This document shows positions 29,865 through 40,609 of a DNA stretch of 64,000 nucleotides, piece by piece. A model generated the notes under the pieces. It was not told the origin of the DNA and made no database searches. It was given only the letters and a program-made list of their open reading frames with translations. Source of the DNA: Bombardia bombarda (Eukaryota; Ascomycota; Sordariomycetes; Sordariales; Lasiosphaeriaceae). The DNA is taken from assembly GCA_030512295.1 (NCBI GenBank), contig JAULSR010000008.1, forward strand, positions 124,001-188,000, in the 5' to 3' direction. A program made the position numbers and the translations under genes. Every line of letters begins with the position of its first letter. The first letter of the stretch is position 1.

Positions 29865-30990
29865 CTACAATAATGGTCTATAGTTTGGTAACACCCAGTC
29901 CCGAGGGGAAAGTGAGATTGTTAGCAGACTTATCAGCCAGCGCTGTAGGTTGGTAAATATGAGGACTTGTGCTTGAGTTAAGATGGTATTGGACTAGACT
30001 GGAAGTTGTTTACGTCAAACCAGTCATAAGAATTGCTTGTCATAGGAACGTCGCTACTTATCATAGGGACGGTGGTTGTCATGGAATTTAGCGGTCATTT
30101 TGGGATACGTCCGTCATATTATGATGTTTCTGTTCCTTTTCCTGTTTCTATTTCTGTCTCTGTCGCTGTTCTTGTTGATGTTCTCGCTAACGTTCCTCAC
30201 GAAGAACTGACTAAAAGGAAAACACAACACCAACCCCAGGATCGCTACGGTCACCAAGGTCTGTAAAAGCTAATTATAATATTCTAGGCATCATGCTAAC
30301 TAATAATCTCGTCTCAGGAACTAATTATCTAGCTAAGCTATGCCATGCCAGACCCAAATGACTAACGACCACTAAGTCTATAATATAATACACTTCATTT
30401 AACACCCATCTTTAAATCCGGAGCATTTTCCATATCCCCATTTCCGTTTTCTCTGATGCATAGCCCTCGCGCGTGCGAGCCAGCCATGCAAAGTCCACGA
30501 TGTATCCGACCTGATAATGCCTGCCCATAACATGCCCGTGATGCAATTTCTGTTTCGAGGGAACAAAAGACGAAGTAGTGTCAGCGAACCTCTGCCCCTG
30601 AAAGCATGGAAATCAACGAAGCCTTCCAAACGCCAATAAGCCAAGCCAAGCCAGCCAGAACCCATCCGGGAATCCGCAGCGATGAATGACTAAGGATAAG
30701 TCCCCCTTTATGTATGCACCAGGTAAGTGTTTTGTATATCACTCAACCATGTTTTATGTTTTTTTCCCTCCCATTCCAGTTCAGTTCAGTACCAACACAG
30801 CACACAGAAAGATAAATCACGGGATAGCCTGTGACTTCCCGTGCGAATCAATGCGCCTCCTCTCCATCTTGCTCGCCGCCGCAGCAGTTGCCGCAGCCGC
30901 CGTAGCAGCCGCCATCTCTCCTTGAACACTGACAGGATTCACCCCCGGGGCGGGAGCGGCGGGAACAGCAAGATGGGTAGCTGACGACGC
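29865..30990. other. Convergent 3' region, dienelactone hydrolase / MscS
   Basis: 1.1 kb, AT-rich, with a pyrimidine-rich TTTCTGT/TTCCT stretch at about 30127-30185. I see no gene. Confidence 0.5.
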
Positions 30991-33968
30991 CTAAGGTCTA
31001 GCTGAGGGTCCAGCACCCGCGCCCGCACCTGCACCGCCGGGGTTTGCACTGCTCTGGCCACCCGTTGGTGGCATTGGCGGCGGCTGTGCGCGGTTCACGC
31101 TGGCACCGCGCGGCCTAGCGCCGGTGACATGTAGTGACGGCGACGTTCTCAGTTGTGGCGAGAACGGATTGCTCGACTGCACGCTCAGGTGAGCCGAGTC
31201 TGTAGTAGCATTAGGAGGCGGCGTGTACGCAGGCTGCGGTGGCGGAGGGAAGCTGCCTTCGCTAAAGGTGCTACCCAGCGGCAGCTTTCCGGCAGCGTAC
31301 GCGGCGCCAGCGTACTGCGTTGACGTCGGGCCCTCGATCCCCGCGATCCCCGCATTTCTCTCAATGTCGAACGACATGCCGCTGCGGGCGGTATCGGCGC
31401 GTGTCACCTGGAAGCCCAATTGCGTTCCTCCGCCGAGTGGGATGGGAGGGATGGTCTCGCCAGCCTTGCGGCGGCCGCGCTGTGATTCCCGGCCGTTCTG
31501 GAAGTCACGGCGGGCGGCTTCTATGTCGGCAGCGCGGCCGCGGTCTGCTGAGGCATCACGACTGTTAAGCGTGTTCTCGTAGCCCCAATCCTCGAGCGCT
31601 TCGGCCAACGGGTTGGAGGCATTGATGTGTTCGGCGGCGCGCTGCTCTTCAGCCTTGTGCGCGGTGGCATCGCTAGTTGAGCGATTGAGACCCGCGTTGG
31701 CCAGCTTCTTGGCCTCCTTCTCCTTGTCGGTGAGCTCGCGGACAGTGGCAGCAAACTCGTCTGTGACAGCTACGCTGTAGGTCGGGTTGGTGGGACCGCC
31801 CAGGGCCTCGCCACCGCCGCCGGGGCCGTTCAGGGGGACGCGTTTCAGCGCTAGTGCAAGTGCACAGATGAACTTGGATCGGCGAGTAGCACGGACAGCG
31901 TCATTGTGCCAGTTGGACTTGTGCTTGATCACGATCTTAAGCGTCAGCTTATCCAGGTCGCCGACACCGCCAACGCTGATGGAAATATCTGGCTGGAAGT
32001 CGCGGCTGTTGTCGGGTGCGCGCACAAAACTCTCCATCTCATTACGGAGCAGCTCTATATCCTCAAAGGAGGTGTCGAATGAGACATTCACGTCAATTAC
32101 TTCCTTCATGGCCTTGCTTCGAGTGACGTTTTCAATCCACAAGTTGTTCAGCTGGATATTTGGGACCTGTGATATAGTGAGCAGGATTGTTACAAAAGTG
32201 AAGTGGGACGGATTGTCTTACCTGCACGACTTCCATCTTGTCGATACGGGTAAAGACCGTGTAGAGGAGTGAAATCTTCTCGACAACTAGCTGGTGCTTC
32301 TCGGGGCCTTGGATATCGACCCGGTCACCAACGTCAAAGGGGTGCTTGACAAACAAGAAGATGCAAGAGCCCAAGAACTCCTGAGTGGTGACAGCGAAGA
32401 CGAAGGAAAGAGACAGCAGTGTTGTTCCAGCCGTCGTAAGGGTGGCGATAAAGCTGCTCTGAAATACGGCCACTGCAATCTAATTAGCTCAGGACCAAAG
32501 CGCACATCGAAGCAGAACCAGACTTACGAAAAATGATAATAACGATAATCAGGACGACGAAGAGGAGGACCTTATCAAAGACAGTCAACGCCTGGCTGAT
32601 ATCCTTCATGCTGTTTGCGATCGCCTTTCTCTCCTTTCCGATCTCGACGACCTTGCGTATCATTTCGTCCAAGCTAATGTCGCCATTCTGGTCCGCATCA
32701 ATGGCACTGAAGCACTCTTCAGCCTCTTCACGCTGGGCAGGCCCCATAACCTCTGTGATGTCATCAATGGAGAGCGAGTCCTGACCTTCTACCACGAAGG
32801 ACATCCAGATGCGACGAGCCATAGCCTCGGAACTCCTAATCTTCTCGAGGGCCTCGACGACCACGGAATGGGCTGAATTGGGGTTGAAGACGTTCTTGCC
32901 TGTGATCTCGGAAGCGATGTTGCCAAACACAGACGTAATCTTGTCGCCAAACCGACCTACATCACCAACAAAACGCATGGGCGTGACGGATCCGCTTTTC
33001 TCACCACTTCGGGGTTTTCCGCCTCTCAGCATCATGTCGATACTATCGTTAATGATGTAATCTTCTTCGGAAAATTCGGCGCAGTACATGGGGAAGAGGG
33101 CCCGCGAGGCCTCATACATGAGACCCAAAAGATAAATGTCGCGTTTCGAGTCATGGATGCGGTTGGCAAAGGACCGCTGGTGGTATGTGATACTGATGAG
33201 CTGCACGATTGCCTTCTCGCCAAGTAGCACGGCCGATGAGAGGAAGAGGGATAAGAGGATACGCTTGATGGTGTCAACCCATTGGAGGCTGTCGTCGGTG
33301 AACATGAACTTGAAGGCCAGCCACGACGAGAGTCCCCAGAAGAAGAGAGAGAAGGGAATATCCAGCGCCCTCAGAACGGTAGCGTACTTTCGAGTTCCCG
33401 CGCTGACGACTCCACAGAAAAACATGAAGATGGAAGGCAAGATATGCGCCACCACTTTGCCAATCCAGAGCGACATCCACGATATCTCGATCCATGTGAA
33501 GAGCCAGAACAAACTGTTCTTGTCCGACTCACCGCCCAGCGAGATTCTGTCCTTGTCTTGGTTACCGGTGAAGGGAAGGATAACGAGGGGTATGGCGAGC
33601 AGCATGGCGACGGGGACGACATAGACGAGGTAGCGGGTGACGACGGAGAAGCTGACAATCTTCTTGTAGAAGCGGCCCATGGCGTTGAGGTGCGTTGACT
33701 CCGACATGTTGGAGCCCGCACGCTTCAAATCGCCCTGAATGCGTCTCCGACCGGCGGGGCCGGTCCTGGCGAAGAGGCCGTTCTTCTCATCGGGTCCGTC
33801 CATGTTGATACTGTTTTCCAAAGTTTGGTCGATTTTACGGGCGCCCGAAGAGCTCGCATTGCTGCGGATGGTTTGGAGGGGGATGTCCTGTGGGTCGGGC
33901 ATGTTGGATGGATTCGCGAGGGGCATGAATCCCATGTTTCGAGGTGAACGGGGCGATCTTAAAGACAT
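30991..33968 (-). CDS. EF-hand mechanosensitive ion channel (MscS family)
   Basis: A 955-residue membrane channel of the fungal Msy1/Msy2 type, which in fission yeast acts in ER membranes during hypo-osmotic shock. Exons 32528-33968, 32222-32472 and 30991-32166; both introns are 55 nt. A cytosolic N-terminus of about 110 residues is followed by several hydrophobic spans (VVTRYLVYVVPVAMLLAIPL; then WLFTWIEISWMSLWIG and others). A single canonical EF-hand loop, DADQNGDISLDE (residues 424-435), lies just before the pore region, VLLFVVLIIVIIIFLAVFQSS. The MscS beta domain follows (FVKHPFDVGDRVDI; VPNIQLNN). The roughly 230-residue C-terminus is low complexity, proline/glycine rich and probably disordered. 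The EF hand suggests calcium gating. Confidence 0.93.
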
Positions 33969-36838
33969 AGATCAGACGGGGGCCTCGAAATGCCTCAAGG
34001 CGGGCAGGCGGGCGAGCGATGGCGTAATGACTGGACTTGGGGAATGTGGGGATGTTGATCGTGATCTGGGACCTTGACTGTAGTCTCGGCCCGCGACCAG
34101 CATGTGTTGTTTAGATAATATATCCTGTCGGGAAAACGAGTGGATGTCAAATCCTCCTCAGTACGCTGGGAAGGACGAAGTCTAGCTTCTGCCCTCAGGA
34201 AAAATATCGATTGGGCAAAAGTCGCAGAGCCTATAATTAGACTGGCGATTTCTAGGTGGAAACAAAGAGAGTGGACGGCAGATATGCCATCAAAATCGAT
34301 GATTTTCGCGAAGACCGTCTGCTGCGGTCTTGACTCAAAATGGGTTAAGGGCCACGGATTTAGTCTGCTAACGAGAGTGTGAAGTTCAGGAGGGCAGGTA
34401 GAGAACGGGTACTAAAGAGGGTCGATGATGTCGCATCGAAAAGACGCGAGGAGGAGTAGGGACAGAAGACAGAGAGAGAGGGGTGGAGGGTGGAGGAGCC
34501 GAGCATTGAGAACAAAGAGAGTGGAGGTTTAGGATTGATGGACCCGCGATGGATCACGACTTCACCTTTCGCCGAGCTTCTGGGGCACTGGAGCCACCAA
34601 AAAAAAAACACGAGAAAAAAGGGGGTCCTTTTCGATTTCCGGGTAGAATTTTGTCAATTGGACCTTCCCAGGGTCAATTCCTGGTTTCGTGATGAATCGG
34701 GCGGCTTGGTAAGGGTCCTCGGGAGGTCGTGGCTTGGGACTTGGCCCAGCCGGGAATCTTTTGGCGTCAGGGGTGCAGCAGCAGCAAAAAGACCAGTTTC
34801 TTGGCAGTCAGGGCAGTCAAGCTGGGGCGCATCAAGCTCGCCGGGAGCTCCTGCCGTTGTTCAGACGGTCCCTGGTGTCCCCACTGGCCCTGGCCGTTGC
34901 AGCCACTAAGAGCCGGCCAAAATGGCTAGCCAGGTCTTTTCCCTGTTTCACCAGCACGGAACCCTGCGGATGAGCCGCTGATCCCGGCCAATTGGCCATT
35001 GGCTGCGGCAGCCTCCGCCCAATCTCGAGCCAGTGGCCCCAGTCTTTGAAAATCTCTGGCATCGCCCCAGGGTGTAACGGCCACAGGGCGAGGGGGGCTA
35101 AATTTACCTCTATGGACGCAACATTGATCGGACAGCAACCCATTCAGTCGGGCCATCGTGATGGGGGATCTGCTCGAGCCTTGCCAACATCTCTCGGAAG
35201 GGACGATCATAACAGATAGGCTATACACTTTTTAGGAACCCAGTTATGTCGCACAAGTAACCCCAATAGCAATCTTTATCGACAATACTGTAACACAAGT
35301 ACCACATGAAACAACTACGTGGGGCTCGACCTCCAGCCTGTGGCCAACGACCATATAGGGACGGGCATGGTCAGAGAAAAATCGCCATTAGCAATGAAAA
35401 CAACATAGTGTCCGATCTGTTTGTTCAGTGGAACGTTCTACGTCAACGTCATTCGCTCTCGTCGATTTCTAGTGTAACGAAGAACGCAGCAGGATTACGA
35501 TCTACGCAGCGATTTCCCTATCGCTAGCCCAGCAATCCTGCACTACGTCACCGGGGACGCCGTCTGTTGTTCTCCCTGACAGGTGCATTAGTCGGTGGAT
35601 CAAGAATATCCACAGTTGTCAACACTGCCCGCTTGGTTCGTGTTCAGCGGAATTTTGCCGCCGCCGGCAGTCGCGGTCTTGACAAAAAAACAGGTACACC
35701 AAAATATACCAACGACAGTAAAGTCACCTAAAGAAGCCTTTTTTATTCCAACAAAATTCCATTCAATTTAGAGGCTCTTAAAAGGCTTTATGGCATTGTT
35801 TTAAGAAATTCGAGATCAAAATGGTAGAGAAAGTGGTTGTTGGATTTTGCCGATATTGACACTTTTTGTCACCCACTTGCGTGGGCCATTTTGGCTTCCG
35901 TCTCGCTGTAGAAAGGTCGTTCATTGGTTCCACCAACGTGGCAAACTGACAATGTGGGAGAGGCACTCGAAATCCTGTTGACCAGCAACTCACCGAGAAC
36001 CGGGCCTCAAATCAGTCGAGTTTGTGTTCTCAGATTTGTGCAGGATAGCCATTTCTCATTGAGAAAGGGGACCGGCGACTGCACCCGGATGTCTCACACG
36101 ACCACGACCGTATTGAGGCGGCCCAGGCAGTTTGAGGACCACTCGCGCATCCAAACGCAGTCTGCTGATTAAACCCGAGGAACTGGGTTTGGTTTCACCG
36201 AGTTGTTCGTCAATTGTTTTTCCTTGAAGGTATTTCAAATGTCTGACATTTGTCTTCACAACCGCTAAGTTCCATACCTATTCACCTATGTCGCTCTGAT
36301 CTTGAACATCGGAGCCTCAAGTCCCAACTGAGCTACCCAACTAGTGCATGCAGCCCTATAAAGCCGTTGACACTGGTCTCTGATGCTCGCCAAGCTTCCA
36401 ACAGGATACAATTTTGTGATTGATCGCGAACAGATGAAATTTTCAGATTCAGGTACTGTAATTGCAAGAAAACACTACAGAGGTAATTTAGAACATATTG
36501 TTCATCATACGAATAACACCGTCATGATGACTTGAACTCGGGCGTCCTGCAAGGAGGGGTAGGTAAGTGAGGTCGTAAGACGATGAGGGGTTGCATGCAC
36601 TGTCCGCCGATGGTCATAGCTCCCTTGGGTCCCACTCAAAACCTCGACGACGATAGCTTCATGCACCTTACCGCATTCAATCTAATCATCCGATGTCTGC
36701 TATCACTGCGCAATTGAACACCAGAGGGCCAATTGCCCCAGTCGCCAGCTAAGCATTCCAGCATCGTCGTTCGTAATACCTAGAACCTACAGAAACCCTC
36801 TAAGCCGATAGCTGCTGTCACTGCAGCTCATCCGTTCG
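33969..36838. other. 2.9-kb intergenic region, MscS to SerRS
   Basis: Divergent promoters for the MscS and SerRS genes with about 2.5 kb of unassigned sequence between. Open frames are short and have no recognisable content. A tRNA-like fragment near 36298-36335 is listed separately. Confidence 0.55.
36298..36335 (-). other. tRNA-like fragment with A- and B-box motifs
   Basis: On the minus strand TAGCTCAGTTGGG (36335-36323) matches a tRNA D-arm/A box. GTTCAAGATC (36307-36298) resembles a B box 15 nt further on. There is no room for an anticodon arm and no acceptor pairing, so this is at most a degenerate tRNA or tRNA-derived relic. Confidence 0.25.
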
Positions 36839-38485
36839 ATGAAGCCTCTCCGAGCCGCGTCCGCGTCTGGGCCATTCACCTGCCTCCAATGCCTCGTCCA
36901 CACGGGTAGACGTTCTCTCCTCCGCGCCTCTTCCTCCCATCTACCTCTCAGGATACCGCAGATATCGCGCGCAGCACTGCACTGCAGCTCCCGAATTCTC
37001 CAACAGCAGCAGCAACAACAACAACCCTCCCCTCCCGCCCCGCGCCCAACCACGGCGCCTAAGCCGACAATAGACATCAAGCACATCCGGCAGAACCCCG
37101 AACTCTACGCCCAAAACTGCCTCGACCGCAACTACCCCGCCGCCGCCGCCTACCCCGCCCGCATCAACGATCTCTTCGCCCAATGGCAAACCCAGCAGCG
37201 CGAGGGCCGCAGCCTGCGCGAGCGCGGCAACCTCCTGCGCCGGCAAATCACGAACCCAGGCGTGCGCCTCGACCTCAACGGCGGCGGCTCTCTTGAAATA
37301 CCCGCGACAGCCGAGATCGAGCGCGACAGGGTCAGCTCGCTCACGCGCCCACAGCTGGTAGAGGAGGCGCGCGCCGTCAAGGTAGCGCTGAGCAGCATCG
37401 AGGAGGCCGAGGCGCGCCTGGCAGGCGAGATGGAGGCGCTCGCGCTAGCCATGCCCAACCTGACGAGCGAGACGACACCCCGCGGCCACGAGCCCCGCGT
37501 GCTCAGCTACATCAACGACCACCCCGAGCAGGCGCCCTCGCCGTCGGACCGCGTGTGGCGCTCGCACGTGCACATCGGCACGGAGCTGGGCGTGCTCGAC
37601 TTCGCCTCGGCCGCGACGGCGTCCGGCTGGGGCTGGTACTATCTGCTGGACGAGGCGGCCGAGATGGAGCAGGCGCTGGTGAGCTACGCGATGGCGACGG
37701 CGACGCGCGCCGGCTGGCGCCAGGTCAGCCCGCCGAGCATGGTCTACAGCCACATCGCGGCGGCGTGCGGGTTCCAGCCTAGGGATGCGAGCGGCGAGAC
37801 GCAGATTTACACGGTGGCGCAGTCGGCGGAGGATGCGGCGAGGGGGAAGCCGGAGCTGTGCATGGCGGGCACGGCGGAGATCCCGCTGGCGGGCATGAAG
37901 GCGAACACGACGCTGGACGAGGACCAGCTGCCACTGAAGCGCGTCGCCGTTTCGAGATGTTATCGCGCCGAGGCGGGCGCGCGGGGCGTCGATACCAAGG
38001 GGCTGTACCGCGTGCATGAGTTCACTAAGGTTGAGATGTTTGCGTGGAGCGAGCCGGATGCCGACGCGGCGGATGACCTGTTCAACGAGATGGTAGACCT
38101 GCAGACGGAGATGCTCGAGTCGCTGGGCTTGCACTGCCGCGTGCTCGAGATGCCGACGGGCGACCTGGGCGCCTCGGCGATACGCAAGTGCGACATCGAG
38201 GCCTATTTCCCGTCGCGTAGGGAGCGGAACGAAGGCTGGGGCGAGGTGACGAGCGCGAGCATCTGCACGGATTACCAGACGCGCCGGCTGGCGACGCGCG
38301 CCAAGATCGGGGGCAAGCTGGTCTACCCGTGGACGGTCAACGGCACGGCCATGGCGGTGCCGCGGGTGCTAGCGGCGTTGCTGGAGAATGGGTGGAACGA
38401 GGAGGAGATGTCGGTTACGATACCCGAGGTGCTGCGGCCGTGGATGGACGGCAAGGAGAAGATTGGCTCGAAACGGCGCCTCTAG
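36839..38485 (+). CDS. Seryl-tRNA synthetase, mitochondrial
   Basis: Class II synthetase that charges mitochondrial tRNA-Ser, 548 residues and no intron. The first 60 residues are R/S/A rich with few acidic residues, as a mitochondrial presequence, and include LLRASSSHLPLRI and a poly-Q run from CAG/CAA codons at 37002-37025. The N-terminal coiled-coil arm starts at IDIKHIRQNPELY, matching the SerRS start motif. The active site includes AGTAEIPLAG (motif 2 region), YRAEAGARG with HEFTKVEMF, and motif 3 NGTAMAVPRVLAALLENG. The presence of a presequence and the divergence from cytosolic SerRS support the mitochondrial form (yeast DIA4). The ATG at 36839 opens the presequence directly. Confidence 0.93.
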   Translation: MKPLRAASASGPFTCLQCLVHTGRRSLLRASSSHLPLRIPQISRAALHCSSRILQQQQQQQQPSPPAPRPTTAPKPTIDIKHIRQNPELYAQNCLDRNYPAAAAYPARINDLFAQWQTQQREGRSLRERGNLLRRQITNPGVRLDLNGGGSLEIPATAEIERDRVSSLTRPQLVEEARAVKVALSSIEEAEARLAGEMEALALAMPNLTSETTPRGHEPRVLSYINDHPEQAPSPSDRVWRSHVHIGTELGVLDFASAATASGWGWYYLLDEAAEMEQALVSYAMATATRAGWRQVSPPSMVYSHIAAACGFQPRDASGETQIYTVAQSAEDAARGKPELCMAGTAEIPLAGMKANTTLDEDQLPLKRVAVSRCYRAEAGARGVDTKGLYRVHEFTKVEMFAWSEPDADAADDLFNEMVDLQTEMLESLGLHCRVLEMPTGDLGASAIRKCDIEAYFPSRRERNEGWGEVTSASICTDYQTRRLATRAKIGGKLVYPWTVNGTAMAVPRVLAALLENGWNEEEMSVTIPEVLRPWMDGKEKIGSKRRL

Positions 38486-39186
38486 AAGGGTTGAGTTGGT
38501 GTGCTCTCCGTGTATATCATGATGTCTGTATTATACATGGGCCCTTGGTGAATAGTAATGACAACCGCCAAGCATGAGCAGTGTCTGGGTCTTTGAATCT
38601 CATGCATCAATGTCACTGGCGCGGGAGTGTGTTTATCCAAGACGATTTAGATGCAACTGGCTTCCTGATAAGAGCAGTATAGCTGTATACACATCTATAT
38701 CTGTATGATACTACATTCGCCGGTCCATTCTGCTATCATTTGGATATGGCAGAAATGAAAGCACACAAGTCACCCCTTTGTTCTCTCTTGCGCATGGCCG
38801 CCAGAGATGGTGGGGGCAACACGCACGACAATGCAACGACAGTTGACCATTCCTATTTATCCGCCTTTTGGCGAGGTAAATCCCATAACCCTTAAATACG
38901 CAACTGATCATCTCTAACCAAATACCAATCAGTCAATTCAGCACTGCAGCCCATCATCCACGCAATCCATTACTCTACGTTTGTTGGCCATAGTCATTTG
39001 ACTGCATCCATCCCCGTCCATCCACTCCCTTTTCTATTGGCTTTTGGCTTTTCTATGGCGTCGCGCCTATCAGCTGCGTGGCTCCTGCTGCAGTCCCAAA
39101 CAGCTGACCCCACTGGATGATTGACTCCCCGCCTGCTGTACCACACCTATAAATAACGTCAGTCTTTCGTTAAAATACCAACCAAT
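38486..39186. other. Intergenic region, SerRS to tRNA-Leu
   Basis: The SerRS 3' UTR and the tRNA 5' flank. I see nothing else in it. Confidence 0.5.
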
Positions 39187-39288
39187 GACAAGATGGCCGA
39201 GGGGTTTAAGGCGCCAGACTTAAGATATGTAACAACCATCCGTATTCTGGTATCGAAAGATGCGTGGGTTCGAATCCCGCTCTTGTCA
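39187..39288 (+). tRNA. tRNA-Leu (TAA) with intron
   Basis: The acceptor arms GACAAGA (39187-39193) and TCTTGTC (39281-39287) pair fully; the discriminator is A39288. The anticodon stem is CCAGA/TCTGG with anticodon TAA at 39221-39223. A 20-nt intron follows G37 (39225-39244). A long variable arm (TATC-GAAA-GATG) marks class II, and the T arm is GTGGG-TTCGAAT-CCCGC. No T4 run follows immediately; the AT-rich tract after 39291 may serve as terminator. Confidence 0.95.
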
Positions 39289-40609
39289 ACGATTATTTAT
39301 TTAATTATTCTCGTTCAAGCTTTTTGCAACTCCATCATAACGAGAAATCCCACGTGTTCATTTTTGTTCATTTTGCCTATTCTTTCACTTCCGCGTTGGA
39401 TTCAACGCCGCCTTTCGTATCTAAATACCTATAAATTCTTACTGCGATTATCGTATCGTTTTGAAACTACGTAGCAATTCCACAAGCTGTTGTCATATGA
39501 CTTCAGGGGCACACGCCATAGGCATCACGGCATGTCATTGACACCCCGTTAGAGAGAAAGCATGGTGCAGAAAGAAGATCACAACCCTACGACAACGCCG
39601 ACCGAATATGAGTCGATAGATTCTCACCGTTTAGACGTCGTTACCACCTACCACATCGACATGCAACTCTTTAACATCATTGCCTAAATAGATAGCCACG
39701 ATGCTGAAGGATGTTGTCTGCCTAACCACATTACCATCCCAGAAATATAATGCATCACTACACTGTAGAAGCCACGGATACTCCGCTCATTCGGATATTG
39801 CAGTATTCAGTCACAGTTGAGGAAACAAGTCGCTGACGAGATCCAAAAAAATAGGCAAACACTTGTACTCATACTATTCTTGGTCCACATCCCGTCCGTA
39901 GAAAGAGCAGACTTAAACAGTGGAAAGCATTCAGGCATGCTTGTCGTCCAATATATACTATGTACGTAGTAAGATGTGATTCACAGACGTGAGTGGGAGG
40001 AAGGCAGGTTGCGTATACTAATATATAGAATTTTGGGTATCGATACAGTTTCAAGGCCCCTGGACCGATTTTGTATCGTCCAAGACAATATATTTCTCAC
40101 ATCCAAATTGACACATCCGATATGTTAACGAGAACCGACCACTCATGAGTGGCAACGATGTATACGTAACTGTTATGGCAATGCTGACCAGTCAACCACC
40201 GATTTCTATATCAAAGACATAAAGAGGCATGGACGAGACAGCGCCCTGCTAAACATGTCAAATTTCACTTCAACGAAAACACAAAGTCAGCCAACTAGGC
40301 ACGTATTACTGGTAGCAGTTCTCTTGAATTTTTTTCTAAGTCAAAATACAAAACAACTAAGACTCGCCTCAATGAAAAACCTCATAAAGTATAAACCTCC
40401 TTTTTGGTATCAGCTACTGCCTTGGCTACCACTCTATCAAATAAAATGAGGCATATCGATGGATGGATTGATGATGGAGAGCGATAATAGAGAACCATCC
40501 ATGAACGAATAAACAACTAAACAAGCAATAAGCAACGCCTCACCCCTCCTCCCCCAAATACGCCGTCGTCAACCAATCCATCAACCAGTCCTTAACCTCT
40601 CTCCCACCA
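39289..40609. other. Intergenic region downstream of tRNA-Leu
   Basis: 1.3 kb of AT-rich sequence with only short open frames. Its right end includes a possible out-of-frame C-terminal tail of the SWIB gene at 40540-40609. Confidence 0.5.

Noticed and set aside
36515..36550. GACTTGAACTCGGGCG, resembling a tRNA T-arm on the minus strand
   Set aside because: The flanking 5-bp T stem does not pair and no D arm or acceptor lies at the proper distance.
39193..39474. 93-codon frame starting inside tRNA-Leu
   Set aside because: It begins within a well-paired tRNA gene and shows no protein signal.
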